From the NCBI RefSeq assembly GCF_003008615.1, contig NZ_CP027657.1, positions 372,001 to 436,000 on the forward strand: 64,000 nt of DNA, read 5' to 3'. Positions 1 through 8,310 of the stretch are shown here, piece by piece. The DNA comes from Pseudomonas mendocina. GTDB lineage: Bacteria; Pseudomonadota; Gammaproteobacteria; Pseudomonadales; Pseudomonadaceae. The notes below the pieces were generated by a model. The model was not told the origin of the DNA, did not search any database, and saw nothing but the letters and a program-made list of their open reading frames with translations. Both the position numbers and the translations under genes were made by a program. Numbering within the stretch: position 1 is the stretch's first letter; each line of letters starts with the position of its first letter.

Positions 1-52
1 CGAGCGTATCTGGTGGGCCGAGGATCCACAGCGAACGGGCAAGCTGCGCTGA
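1..52 (+). CDS. 3' end of an unidentified gene (partial)
   Basis: An open frame enters from the left edge and stops with TGA at 50-52. The visible C-terminus is ERIWWAEDPQRTGKLR. It is too short to assign to a family. The next gene lies on the opposite strand, so the two are convergent. Coding status is inferred only from the uninterrupted frame and Pseudomonas-like codon use. Confidence 0.4.
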   Translation, partial: ERIWWAEDPQRTGKLR

Positions 53-78
53 CCCGCTGAACGTCCGAGCCCTGTGCG

Positions 79-504
79 TCAGGGCGTATCCGGCACGATA
101 TCGAAACCACCACGGTTCTGGCTGATGATGCGCAGCTTGTGGGTCTCGCCAGTCTTCACCGGCACCGCCACTTCGCGCAGCAGTCGGCCCATGCCGCACA
201 GGGTGTCATCCATGCGATCCGGCGTGATGCCTACCACACGCGTACCCGGCGGCACCTGGAAGGTGGCGACCTCGCCCATACCGATTCGCGCAGCGACCTT
301 GCGATCAACCTCGATGGCCACGTAGCAACCGCCCCCCATCACGCCGAAATCACGATTGACCACGATCTGCGCGCTGTTCGCCTGCGCCTCCTGAAACGCC
401 AGCAGGCGATCTTCAGACACCGGCTTGATGTTTTCCGGATCACCGCGAAACGATGAACAACCCGCCAGCAAAAGCAGAGGTAGAACGATGAGAGTCGAAC
501 GCAT
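79..504 (-). CDS. small outer-membrane lipoprotein of unknown function
   Basis: A 141-residue protein starting MRSTLIVLPLLLLAGCSS. It has a short basic n-region, a hydrophobic stretch and a lipobox LAGC with Cys around residue 16, so it should be lipid-anchored. The mature part has no catalytic motif that I recognise and contains two further cysteines (GGCY and TLCG). The start at 504 is chosen over longer frames because GGAGGG lies 5 bases upstream and the signal peptide begins there. It is monocistronic and transcribed away from the DUF2790 gene. Lipoprotein status is seen in the sequence; function is unknown. Confidence 0.8.
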   Translation of the reverse strand: MRSTLIVLPLLLLAGCSSFRGDPENIKPVSEDRLLAFQEAQANSAQIVVNRDFGVMGGGCYVAIEVDRKVAARIGMGEVATFQVPPGTRVVGITPDRMDDTLCGMGRLLREVAVPVKTGETHKLRIISQNRGGFDIVPDTP

Positions 505-688
505 GAAGCCCTCCATGGGCAGATGGATGCCGCCTGAGTATTGGTGTTGACGAGCCAGCGAGCAAGGTATCGATGGCAGCAATGTTCAGTAGCACAAGCA
601 TCGATTTCATCAATGAACAGCGTGATGTTTTCATCTCTCTCGACCCCAGCGCCACACACTTCGGCGCCACTGATCGGAGACCATCACC

Positions 689-955
689 ATGAAACTCGCC
701 GCTATCACCACCACGCTCATCGCCGCTTTCGCACCCATGGCGTTCGCCAGCGAAAAAGCACCTGACATCAGCAAGCTGGACGTGCAGCAGTATCACTACG
801 GTATGCAGCTGGACATCGACCAGGTGCTGCAACGCACCGACAACAGCCGCAAGAGCGGTGTAGTGCCCAGCGTGCTGGTCTACCGCGACAGCCAGGGCGA
901 AGTGCATGCCGTGCGTTTCATGGAATGGGGTGGGCTGAACAACCAGAACGGTTGA
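689..955 (+). CDS. DUF2790 family small periplasmic protein
   Basis: An 88-residue protein with a Sec signal peptide (MKLAAITTTLIAAFAPMAFA, cleavage near residue 20). The mature domain carries the YHYGMQLDI...VPSVLVYRDSQGEVH pattern typical of DUF2790, a family found mostly in Pseudomonas and often duplicated and stress- or metal-responsive. No function is established. Upstream is a short AT-richer region, and a strong bidirectional hairpin follows the stop. The start is supported by the signal peptide and a GGAGA sequence about 9 bases upstream. Confidence 0.85.
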   Translation: MKLAAITTTLIAAFAPMAFASEKAPDISKLDVQQYHYGMQLDIDQVLQRTDNSRKSGVVPSVLVYRDSQGEVHAVRFMEWGGLNNQNG

Positions 956-969
956 ACACACCCATGAAG

Positions 970-1003
970 ATGCCCCGACCGATTCACTCGGCCGGGGCAT
1001 TCT
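970..1003. terminator. bidirectional rho-independent terminator
   Basis: Inverted repeat ATGCCCCGaCCG / CGGcCGGGGCAT with a short loop, followed by a T-rich stretch (TCTCGTTT). It sits between the convergent DUF2790 gene and the HIT gene and can serve both. Confidence 0.7.
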
Positions 1004-1007
1004 CGTT

Positions 1008-1445
1008 TCAGCCTTGCAGACGTTTGACCAGACGCGCCTGCAACGCTTCCAGTTCGGCCGGGTCGGCCTTGTTGGCGGCATGAATACCGAGGCCTTCGCC
1101 CTCGAAACGCGGGATCACGTGCATATGGATATGGAACACCGTCTGCCCGGCGGGCGCGCCGTTGAACTGTGCAATCTGCACACCAGCCGGCTGCAATTCA
1201 TCGACTATGGCCTGGGCGACCTTCTTCACCACGGCCATGACCTTGGCCAGGCTGGCTTCGTCGATCTCCAGGATATTGCGCGCGGCAGCACGTTTGGGGA
1301 TCACCAGGCTGTGGCCCTTGGATTGCGGGAACAGGTCGAGAAAGGCCAGTACATCGTCGTCCTCGTAAAGTTTGTAGCAGGGCAAGTCGCCGCGAATGAT
1401 CTGGGCGAAGATGTTCTGGGAATCGTAAGTACCGTGCAGGCTCAT
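1008..1445 (-). CDS. HIT family nucleotide-binding protein
   Basis: A 145-residue histidine-triad protein, normal length for the Hint/HinT branch. It shows the N-terminal IFAQIIRGDLPCYKLYEDD signature and the active-site triad HIHMHVIP near the C-terminus, the nucleophilic His being the central one of HxHxH. Family members hydrolyse purine nucleotide phosphoramidates such as AMP-lysine adducts in the cytoplasm. The start at 1445 is chosen because family homology begins there; upstream in-frame codons look non-coding. A GGAG lies about 9 bases before it. Confidence 0.9.
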   Translation of the reverse strand: MSLHGTYDSQNIFAQIIRGDLPCYKLYEDDDVLAFLDLFPQSKGHSLVIPKRAAARNILEIDEASLAKVMAVVKKVAQAIVDELQPAGVQIAQFNGAPAGQTVFHIHMHVIPRFEGEGLGIHAANKADPAELEALQARLVKRLQG

Positions 1446-1597
1446 GCCGATGGGCTCCGTGCCGGGTGGATGAAAACCCGCACCATACCGCCTCGCTCGC
1501 GCACAGGGAACCGGGCAGGATTGCCCGAGTCGATGACTACTAGCAGTTGGATCGATTTCCTGCGCCCCACCACTCGTGTTCTGATCGCCCCTTTCGT

Positions 1598-1738
1598 AGA
1601 GGTTGTTCAGGATCTCGCGAGCTAGAGCGATACAAGGCAAAAACAAGCGAGGAAGCAGAGTGTACTTTTGTACATGAGCATTCCGAGCTTGTTTTTAACG
1701 CAGTAGCGCCGACGCACAGCAGATCGTGAACAGGCTCT
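1598..1738. repeat. structured inverted-repeat element, copy C
   Basis: A 141-bp intergenic element with ends AGAGGTTGTTCAGGATCT and (reverse complement of the right end) AGAGCCTGTTCACGATCT, matching at 15 of 18 positions. Inside are a hairpin TGTAC-TTTT-GTACA (1661-1674) and long arms AAAAACAAGC (1639-1648) with GCTTGTTTTT (1687-1696). It is related to elements at 2511-2685, 33130-33320 and 34212-34371. It encodes no protein, so it behaves like a MITE or structured-RNA repeat. The right end lies just upstream of the GST gene. Confidence 0.75.
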
Positions 1739-1764
1739 TAGGCCCATTCGACATGGAACTCCAC

Positions 1765-2466
1765 ATGACCGACCTCAGCCCCTTCCACATCACCCGTAAA
1801 TGGCCCGCCCAGCATCCCGAGCGCCTGCAGCTCTACTCGCTGCCCACCCCCAACGGCGTCAAGGTTTCGATCATGCTGGAAGAGATCGGTCTGCCCTACG
1901 AGCCGCACCTGGTCAGCTTTGAGAGCGATGACCAGTTCAGCCCCGAGTTTCTCTCGTTGGCGCCGAACAACAAGATTCCCGCCATCCTCGACCCCGATGG
2001 GCCCAATGGCCACCCGCTGCCGCTGTTCGAGTCCGGGGCGATTCTGATCTACCTGGCGGAAAAGACCGGCAAGCTGCTGCCAAAGGACGCCGCTGCCCGC
2101 TACGAGACGATTCAATGGCTGATGTGGCAGATGGGCGGCCTGGGGCCGATGTTCGGCCAACTCGGTTTCTTCCATAAATTCGCCGGCAGCCAGTACGAAG
2201 ACAAGCGCCCGCGTGATCGCTACGTCGCCGAATCGGCCCGCCTGCTCGGTGTGCTCGATCAGCACCTGCAAGGCCGCGACTGGATCGCTGGCGAGTACAG
2301 CATCGCCGACATCGCCGTGTTCCCCTGGATTCGCAACCTGGTGGGTTTCTACGAAGCCGCCGAGCTGGTGCAATTCGAGCGCTTCGCCAACGTGCGTCGC
2401 GTGCTCGATGCCTTCCTCGCTCGTCCGGCAGTACAGCGCGGCCTGAACATTCCGGCTCGCGGCTGA
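1765..2466 (+). CDS. glutathione S-transferase, YfcG/YghU-like
   Basis: A 233-residue cytosolic protein. The N-terminal thioredoxin fold has LYSLPTPNGVKVSIMLEE, NNKIPAI (cis-Pro) and FESGAILIYLAEKTG, followed by an all-alpha C-terminal domain with QWLMWQMGGLGPM and YSIADIAVFPW. This is the pattern of nu-class GSTs such as E. coli YfcG and YghU, which bind two glutathiones and act as disulfide-bond reductases. The catalytic Thr/Asn pair is present in PTPNG. ATG 1765 is preferred (GGAA 7 bases upstream) over in-frame ATGs at 1726 and 1753, the first of which lies inside the repeat element. Confidence 0.9.
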   Translation: MTDLSPFHITRKWPAQHPERLQLYSLPTPNGVKVSIMLEEIGLPYEPHLVSFESDDQFSPEFLSLAPNNKIPAILDPDGPNGHPLPLFESGAILIYLAEKTGKLLPKDAAARYETIQWLMWQMGGLGPMFGQLGFFHKFAGSQYEDKRPRDRYVAESARLLGVLDQHLQGRDWIAGEYSIADIAVFPWIRNLVGFYEAAELVQFERFANVRRVLDAFLARPAVQRGLNIPARG

Positions 2467-2473
2467 CGCGCCA

Positions 2474-2498
2474 TGCCGGAGCCGTGGTGGCTCCGGCA
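2474..2498. terminator. perfect 10-bp hairpin after the GST gene
   Basis: TGCCGGAGCC-gtggt-GGCTCCGGCA begins 7 bases after the GST stop codon. There is no U-run after it, so it could be a weak terminator or an mRNA 3'-end stabiliser. Confidence 0.45.
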
Positions 2499-2510
2499 CA
2501 ACCGCTGCCA

Positions 2511-2685
2511 AGGTTCTGTTCGAAAAGTCGCCGAGCGAAGGTCAGCGGCCCCACAAAAGCGGGTGAGGAACGACCGGGGTCGCGTCCGACTTTACGAGCT
2601 GTAAATGAGCATTCGACCGGGCTGGCGCTCCAGCCCGTTTTTAACGAAGCATCACCGAGCGCAGGCACCTTTCGTACAGAACCTA
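2511..2685. repeat. structured inverted-repeat element, copy D
   Basis: A 175-bp element whose ends AGGTTCTGTTCGAAAAGTCG and (reverse complement of the right end) AGGTTCTGTACGAAAGGTGC pair with each other, although they differ from the ends of the other copies. The core holds the hairpin TTTAC-GAGCT-GTAAA (2591-2605) and the shared GTAAATGAGCATT. The right end coincides with the stop codon TAG (2683-2685, minus strand) of the MFS gene. Confidence 0.75.
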
Positions 2686-3990
2686 GGTCACCGCGACCTG
2701 CTGCTCAGTAACCTTGCGATCCGCCTGACTGCCCAGGTACCAGCCGAGCAAACCCCACAACGCAGCGCAGGCCGCTCCCACCAGCGCCACCAGCCAGGCG
2801 CCCTGAGCGAACATGTCGAGCAGGCTCTTGAGCCAGCCACTCATGGCATCGCCAGCGCGGTACACCACGGTATCGATGAAGTTCTTCGCCTTGTACTTGC
2901 TCTCGGCATCCAACGGGGTGAAGAGCATCTCCCGCCCGGGGCGGACGAAGGCATATTCACCGATGCGGCGCACGATCATCAGCGCAGCGAGCATGGCGAA
3001 GGTGGGCATCAACGCCAGACCGAGGAAGCCAATACACACCAGCAGCGGCACACAGGCCAGCAACACCCGCACGCCCATGCGCCTGGCGATACGCCCGGTG
3101 ATAAAGAGTTGGGAAACCAGCGCGCCGGCCTGCACCACAAAATCGATCACCCCGAACACCCGCACCTGATCGGCGCGCTGCGGGAACAACTCAGCCACCA
3201 GGCGCGCCTGCTCGAAGTAGAGAAAGGTGCTGGCAGTAGCCAGCAGAATCACGAACCCGGCAATGCCCAGCAGATAGGGCGAGGCCAGCACCCGGGTCAA
3301 ACCGCTGAACGGATTGCCCGGCACCGGCCGCCGTGGACTCTCGGCCTGCACCGCACCAGCACGCCCCGCACCACCCTGCTCACGCCAACGCATCAGTACC
3401 TGCTTGAGCATCAGCGCTACGGCCAGCAACAGCGCTGCCAGCACTATCAACCCGGCCTGTCCCAGGCTTCCGATCAACAGCGCGCTCAGCGCCGGGCCGG
3501 CCAAACCGCCGACACTGGCACCAGCGGCGATGAAGGCGAACAGGCGCTTGGCCTGCTCGCTGTCGAACACATCGGCCATCAGGCTCCAGGCCACCGACAC
3601 GACGAACAGGTTGTAGACCGATATCCACACATAGAAACCGCGCGCCAGCCATACGCTCTCGTCACGGGTGAAGAACAGCACGGCGAACAGCAGCAGGTTC
3701 AGGGTGAAAAAACCGTACACCCAATCGATGAAATGCAGGCGCGGCACCCGTGAACTCAGCCAGGCGAACAGCGGCACCGCCACCAGCATCACCACGAAGG
3801 TGGCAGTGAACAGCCACTGCAGGTTTTCCACCCCGGCGAGGATGCCCATCGCCTCGCGAATCGGCCGCAGCATGAAGTAGCCCGAAAACAGGCAGAAGAA
3901 CAGGCTGAAGCCGGCCAATGCCGGCCACAGTTCGTCGCGCTGCGCGTTGATGGCCACGGCCACGCGCTGCGACATCGTCAACGATGACAT
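2683..3990 (-). CDS. MFS-type multi-pass transporter, possibly ATP/ADP-translocase-like branch
   Basis: A 435-residue inner-membrane protein with about 12 hydrophobic segments. An N-terminal cytosolic stretch of about 30 residues leads into SLFFCLFSGYFMLRPIREAMG, which resembles the YYxLRPLRD signature of bacterial carriers related to nucleotide translocases (COG3202-like). Substrate unknown. Segments are separated by basic loops (SSRVPRLH, RWREQGG). ATG 3990 is supported by GGAG 6 bases upstream and replaces a longer frame to 4080. The gene is followed directly by repeat copy D. The nucleotide-exchange link is a family-level guess. Confidence 0.75.
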   Translation of the reverse strand: MSSLTMSQRVAVAINAQRDELWPALAGFSLFFCLFSGYFMLRPIREAMGILAGVENLQWLFTATFVVMLVAVPLFAWLSSRVPRLHFIDWVYGFFTLNLLLFAVLFFTRDESVWLARGFYVWISVYNLFVVSVAWSLMADVFDSEQAKRLFAFIAAGASVGGLAGPALSALLIGSLGQAGLIVLAALLLAVALMLKQVLMRWREQGGAGRAGAVQAESPRRPVPGNPFSGLTRVLASPYLLGIAGFVILLATASTFLYFEQARLVAELFPQRADQVRVFGVIDFVVQAGALVSQLFITGRIARRMGVRVLLACVPLLVCIGFLGLALMPTFAMLAALMIVRRIGEYAFVRPGREMLFTPLDAESKYKAKNFIDTVVYRAGDAMSGWLKSLLDMFAQGAWLVALVGAACAALWGLLGWYLGSQADRKVTEQQVAVT

Positions 3991-4037
3991 GGGAAGCTCC
4001 TCTATGACGCACGCCGATGCGTGCGTACCGTCATGCC

Positions 4038-5087
4038 TCAGCCGTATTTGACGCCGGTCAGGCGCTCGGCCACCGACCACAACCGTGCGGCGTCATCGGT
4101 GTCCGCCGCCGCATCCGGCACCTTGGCCAGACCCAATGGGCCACGCTTTTCCTCTTCACCGGTCGGGCCGTAGTAGCGACCGCCCTCGGCATCGGCAGCC
4201 GTCGCCGCGAACAACGAGGACAATGCGCCTTGCGCCGCCGAGTGATAAACCTCGCGATCCTTCGCCCACTCGCGCGCGAACTCGCTTTCCAGCCCAGGCC
4301 CACGCTCGACCAACTCGGTCACCGCCACCCCCGGATGCGCGGCAACGCTGCGTACCCCCCAGTCATTGGCGAGGCTGCGCCGTTGCAACTCGAACGCCAT
4401 CATCAGGCAGGCCAGTTTCGACTGGGCGTAGGCAGCGTAGGGGTTGTAGTTGCGCTCGGACTGCAGGTCATCGAAATTGATGCGGCCGCGGTTCACCGCA
4501 ATGCTCGCCAAGGTCACGACCCGCGGATCGGACGACTGGCGCAGCGACGGCAAGAGCAACCCCGTCAGGGCGAAGTGGCCGAGGAAGTTGGTCGCCAACT
4601 GCATCTCGAAACCATCGCGCGACACACCACGCTGCGGCGGCGCCATGATCGCGGCATTGTTGATCAGCACATCCAGGTTTTCGCCCTCGGCGTTCAGACG
4701 CTGAGCCAGGCTACGTACCGACGACAGGTCGGCCAGATCCAGTTGCTCGAAACGCAAGCGAGCATCCGGCACCTGCGCCCGAATACGCTCGATGCTCTCG
4801 GCACCACGCTGCGCATTGCGTGCGGCGATGATCACCTGCGCCCCCGCGCGGCTGAGCGCCAGCGCATCCTCGAAGCCCATGCCACTGCTGCCACCGGTGA
4901 CCAGCATGCGTTTGCCAACCAGCGACGGCATATCCGCTGCCTGCCAGCCCGCCACTTCACTGGCCCAGGCGAACGACGGCACACCGCCCATCACACCGTG
5001 CAGGGCCAGGCTACCGCCCACCACGCCGAACATCTTCAGGGCATCCCGGCGTGTATGGCCACGCCCGCTTTCACGCTTCTTGTCCAT
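4038..5087 (-). CDS. short-chain dehydrogenase/reductase with Tat signal peptide
   Basis: A 349-residue SDR of the retinol-dehydrogenase/protochlorophyllide-reductase-like type. The Rossmann cofactor motif TGGSSGMG is near residue 65, NNAAIMAP follows, and the active-site YAQSK (Tyr-x3-Lys) is near 217. Ahead of the domain is an extra stretch of about 50 residues containing HTRRDALKMFG followed by a hydrophobic Gly/Ala-rich segment ending SFAWAS. This is a twin-arginine signal, so the folded enzyme with cofactor may be exported. GAGGAAAC lies just upstream of the start. The gene is divergent from a LysR regulator that probably controls it. Substrate unknown. Confidence 0.85.
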   Translation of the reverse strand: MDKKRESGRGHTRRDALKMFGVVGGSLALHGVMGGVPSFAWASEVAGWQAADMPSLVGKRMLVTGGSSGMGFEDALALSRAGAQVIIAARNAQRGAESIERIRAQVPDARLRFEQLDLADLSSVRSLAQRLNAEGENLDVLINNAAIMAPPQRGVSRDGFEMQLATNFLGHFALTGLLLPSLRQSSDPRVVTLASIAVNRGRINFDDLQSERNYNPYAAYAQSKLACLMMAFELQRRSLANDWGVRSVAAHPGVAVTELVERGPGLESEFAREWAKDREVYHSAAQGALSSLFAATAADAEGGRYYGPTGEEEKRGPLGLAKVPDAAADTDDAARLWSVAERLTGVKYG

Positions 5088-5244
5088 TGGCTGTTTCCTC
5101 GTGTCCGTTAGCTCGATGCGCCGAAGGCTACGACGCTGGACACAGGGTGCAGGCAGAAGCGCTGTCCGATAAGCCGCCCTCGGCCGAACAGCGCATACGG
5201 TCAGGCGGACAGTTACAGGGTATTACCGTATTTCCACCAGTCGT

Positions 5245-5302
5245 GGCCCGGATACAATCCGGGAACATCCGCCAGACGCCCCCGGATTGCATCCGGGCTA
5301 CG
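5245..5302. repeat. paired REP-like repeats (CCCGGAT family)
   Basis: Two inverted copies: CCCGGATACAATCCGGG (5247-5263) and CCCGGATTGCATCCGGGCTAC (5281-5301). Each is itself palindromic and together they can fold into a larger hairpin. They lie in the 290-bp spacer between the divergent SDR and LysR genes. Other pairs are at 20944-21259, 28238-28296 and 29899-29957. Confidence 0.75.
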
Positions 5303-5377
5303 AAACCGATCCGCTGGATTGGCAAACGCGTTGCCAGGTCGCATCATCATGCGCTCGTCATTACCCAGTCGACGCTC

Positions 5378-6289
5378 ATGCGCCAACCGAATCTGTCCGA
5401 TATCGCCCTGTTCGCCGCCGTGGTCGAGGCCGGCGGCTTTCGCACGGCGGCGCAGCGACGCGGCATGTCGGCATCGTCGCTGAGCGACTGCGTGCGCCGC
5501 CTGGAAAAGGAGCTGGGCGTACGCCTGCTCAACCGCACCACCCGTAGCCTGACGCCGACGGAAATCGGTGCACGTCTGCTGGAGCGTCTGCGCCCGGCAC
5601 TGGATGAAATCAATATCGCGCTCAACGACCTGCAGGAAGACCCGCAAAACCCGGTGGGCTCGTTGCGCCTGCACGTACCCGGCGTCATCGCCCGGCACAT
5701 CCTGCCGCCGCTCGTGGACGGCTTTCTCAACCGCTACCCCGGTATCGCGCTGGAGGTGAACATGGACAACACCTTCATCGACGTGATCGCGGCAGGCTAT
5801 GACGCCGGCATCCGCTACGAGGAAAGCCTGGCCAAGGACATGATCGCCATCCCCATCGGCCCACGCCGACAGTGCTTCATGGCCGTCGCCGCGCCCGCCT
5901 ACCTGCAGCAACACGGCACACCGCAGCACCCCAGCGAGCTGAGCGACCATCGCCTGCTCGGCTATCGCTTCGCCAGCGGCAAGCTCGGCGTATGGGAGTT
6001 CGAGCAGGACGGCAAAACCCTGCGTATCGCCCCCGAAGGCACGCTGATCAGCTCCTCGCAGGATCTGCTGATCGCCGCCGCTTGCGCAGGGCAAGGCATT
6101 CTCTACACCTTCGAGGAATACATTCGCCCGCAACTCGAGAGCGGCCAGCTACGGCCTTTCCTGCAGGACTGGTGGCAGCACTTCGAAGGCCCTTACCTGT
6201 ACTACCACAACCGTCGTCACGTGCCAGCGCCGCTGCGCGCATTCGTCGATTACGTGAAAGCCGCCAACACCCCAGGCCACTCGTCATAA
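5378..6289 (+). CDS. LysR family transcriptional regulator
   Basis: A 303-residue protein. The N-terminal winged helix-turn-helix spans residues 1-60 (DIALFAAVVEAGGFRTAAQRRGMSASSLSDCVRRLEKELG, split here only as a description of the region), followed by the linker helix and a periplasmic-binding-like effector domain to the end. It belongs to the AaeR/DsdC-like group with LLNRTTRSLTPTE. The start at 5378 is the first ATG that fits the family; no clear Shine-Dalgarno is visible. The gene is divergent from the Tat-SDR gene, the usual arrangement of a LysR with its target. Effector unknown. Confidence 0.88.
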   Translation: MRQPNLSDIALFAAVVEAGGFRTAAQRRGMSASSLSDCVRRLEKELGVRLLNRTTRSLTPTEIGARLLERLRPALDEINIALNDLQEDPQNPVGSLRLHVPGVIARHILPPLVDGFLNRYPGIALEVNMDNTFIDVIAAGYDAGIRYEESLAKDMIAIPIGPRRQCFMAVAAPAYLQQHGTPQHPSELSDHRLLGYRFASGKLGVWEFEQDGKTLRIAPEGTLISSSQDLLIAAACAGQGILYTFEEYIRPQLESGQLRPFLQDWWQHFEGPYLYYHNRRHVPAPLRAFVDYVKAANTPGHSS

Positions 6290-6376
6290 AGCCCGAAATA
6301 GAGCGGCTACGAATACCCAAGCGAGGCGCTGGGAGAATATAATCGAGCGCCTGTTTTTCCCTCCTCCAGGTCATTC

Positions 6377-7576
6377 ATGAGCAGCCATTCCAGCGACGCC
6401 GCGACCACCTTGTCGCCAGGCGCGATCCTTCTCATTCAACTCGCCCTGGCCCTCGGCGGCTTCGCCATCGGCACCGGCGAATTCGCCATCATGGGCCTGA
6501 TGCCCAACGTCGCCCAGGATCTGGGCGTCAGCGAACCTCAGGTCGGCCACGTGATCAGCGCCTATGCGCTGGGCGTGGTGGTCGGCGCACCGGTACTGGC
6601 CCTGCTCGGCGCACGCCTGCCACGGCGCATCCTGCTCCTGTTGCTGATGGGCTGCTTCGCCCTCGGCAACTTCGCCAGCGCCCTGGCGCCGAGCTACGAA
6701 CCACTGCTGATCTTCCGCTTCATCGCCGGCCTGCCGCACGGTGCCTATTTCGGCATCGCCATGCTGGTGGCTGCCTCCATGGCACCACCGCACAAGCGTG
6801 CCAAGGCCGTGAGCCGGGTGCTGGCCGGCCTGACCGTGGCGATCCTGATCGGCAACCCGCTGGCCACCTGGCTCGGCCAGTTCATGAGCTGGCGCTACGC
6901 CTTCGCCCTGGTCGGCATCATCGCCATCACCACCATCGCCATGGTCGCGATCTTCCTGCCGGCCGACCCGCACGAGCAGCGCAGCAGCCCCTCGGGCGAA
7001 CTGCGCGCCTTCAATCGCGCACCGATCTGGCTGGCACTGGGCATCGGCTCCATCGGCTTCGCCGGGATGTTCTGCGTATTCAGCTACATGGCGCCGACCC
7101 TGCTCCACGTCACCCAGGTCGGCCCCGGCTGGATTCCCCTGGCCATGGGCGTGTTCGGCGCCGGCTGCATCGTCGGCAACAGCGCCGGCGGCTGGCTGTT
7201 CGACCGCCTGCGCTTGCGCGCCGTGGCCTGGATTCTGGCCTGGAGCACGCTGGTGCTGCTGGCCTTCCCGTTCGCCGCGCACAGCCTGTGGACGATCCTG
7301 CCGGCAATCTTCGCCCTCGGCACCATGATCGCCCTCGGCCCGGCCCTGCAGACCCACCTGATGGACGTCGCCACGGGCGCGCAAACCCTCGCAGCGGCCT
7401 CCAACCATGCCGCCTTCAACGTCGCCAACGCCCTCGGCCCCTGGCTCGGCGGCCTGGCCATCAGCGCCGGCATGGGCTGGACGGTCACCGGTTACATCGG
7501 CGCGGCCACGGCCGTTGGCGGTCTGCTGCTGTTCGCCTGGGCGTGGAAGGTGCAACAGAAAAGCGCGCAGGTTTGA
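6377..7576 (+). CDS. MFS efflux transporter, DHA1/AraJ-like
   Basis: A 399-residue protein with 12 predicted transmembrane segments. It has the motif GFAIGTGEFAIMGLMP in TM1 and ARLPRRILLL in the 2-3 loop, as in sugar-efflux and drug-resistance carriers of the AraJ/YdhP type (DHA1). Export by proton antiport is expected; the substrate cannot be deduced. AGGT lies 6-9 bases before the start. It is followed after 65 bases by a periplasmic-protein gene on the same strand, perhaps co-transcribed. Confidence 0.88.
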   Translation: MSSHSSDAATTLSPGAILLIQLALALGGFAIGTGEFAIMGLMPNVAQDLGVSEPQVGHVISAYALGVVVGAPVLALLGARLPRRILLLLLMGCFALGNFASALAPSYEPLLIFRFIAGLPHGAYFGIAMLVAASMAPPHKRAKAVSRVLAGLTVAILIGNPLATWLGQFMSWRYAFALVGIIAITTIAMVAIFLPADPHEQRSSPSGELRAFNRAPIWLALGIGSIGFAGMFCVFSYMAPTLLHVTQVGPGWIPLAMGVFGAGCIVGNSAGGWLFDRLRLRAVAWILAWSTLVLLAFPFAAHSLWTILPAIFALGTMIALGPALQTHLMDVATGAQTLAAASNHAAFNVANALGPWLGGLAISAGMGWTVTGYIGAATAVGGLLLFAWAWKVQQKSAQV

Positions 7577-7641
7577 TAGATGCGAGATGGTGCGCCGGCA
7601 GGTATCGTCTACCTCCCAAGCCACTATCCCGTGCCCGCCCG

Positions 7642-8199
7642 ATGATTGCCCAGCGTTTACGACTCGCCCTGATCGGCACCGCCCTGTTCACCACCCTGAC
7701 GGCCCAGGCGCAAGTCAGCGTCGAAGCCAACGCCGGCCTGCTGGCAGCCAAGATTTCCGAAGAGATCGCCCCCGGCGATTACGAGAAACTGCTGGAAGGT
7801 TTGCGTGCCAACCCCGGCAAGTACACGCGCAAGATCGTCCTGCTCGACAGCATCGGCGGCAGTGCTCCGGAGGCTATCCGCATGGGCCGCCTGCTGCGGG
7901 AAACCGGTTTCGAGACGCTGGTACCGTCAGACGGCATGTGCCAGGGCAGTTGTGTCTACCTGCTGGCAGCCGGCAAGAAGCGCACCATCAACGGCCACGT
8001 AGCCCTGCGCCGCCCGCCCTTCCCCGCTGGCGACTCGGCGCTGGCTCAGGCAGCCCATGGCCGCCAGCCATTCAGCCCGGCCACGTACTTTCGCGACATG
8101 GGCGTCGACGTGAGCCTGGCCGAAGCGATCTACCAGGTCGCACCGGGTCGTTTGCACCTGCTGAGCAAGAACGAACTGGTGCGCTATCGGCTGAAATAG
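7642..8199 (+). CDS. ClpP/crotonase-like periplasmic protein (COG3904-like)
   Basis: A 185-residue protein with a signal peptide (MIAQRLRLALIGTALFTTLTAQA, cleavage near residue 23). The mature domain has a ClpP-like pattern: LLDSIGGSAPEAIRMGRLLRE (the glycine-rich turn), then GMCQGSCVYLLAAGKKR, where the Ser of CxGSC sits at the nucleophile position, flanked by two cysteines. A catalytic His is less clear. Similar proteins are annotated as predicted periplasmic ClpP-like. The start is chosen at the signal peptide. A strong terminator follows. Confidence 0.75.
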   Translation: MIAQRLRLALIGTALFTTLTAQAQVSVEANAGLLAAKISEEIAPGDYEKLLEGLRANPGKYTRKIVLLDSIGGSAPEAIRMGRLLRETGFETLVPSDGMCQGSCVYLLAAGKKRTINGHVALRRPPFPAGDSALAQAAHGRQPFSPATYFRDMGVDVSLAEAIYQVAPGRLHLLSKNELVRYRLK

Positions 8200-8273
8200 C
8201 GAAGCGCGCTGCATGATCACGAGAAGGTGGCTAACAAAGGCGGCGCCCCCAACCCGGCCATCACAGAAACACC

Positions 8274-8307
8274 AAGCCCCGGCATCAATAGATACCGGGG
8301 CTTTTTT
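8274..8307. terminator. rho-independent terminator
   Basis: Stem AAGCCCCGG / CCGGGGCTT with a 12-base loop, followed by TTTTTT on the plus strand. It lies between convergent genes and can end both. Confidence 0.85.
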
Positions 8308-8310
8308 ACA

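Noticed and set aside
1598..1738. Insertion sequence remnant with transposase
   Set aside because: Terminal inverted repeats are present, but no transposase fragment is inside any of the four copies, so it is listed as a structured repeat instead.
6371..7624. Minus-strand open frame of 417 codons opposite the MFS gene
   Set aside because: Gly/Ala/Gln/His-rich shadow of a clear 12-helix transporter.
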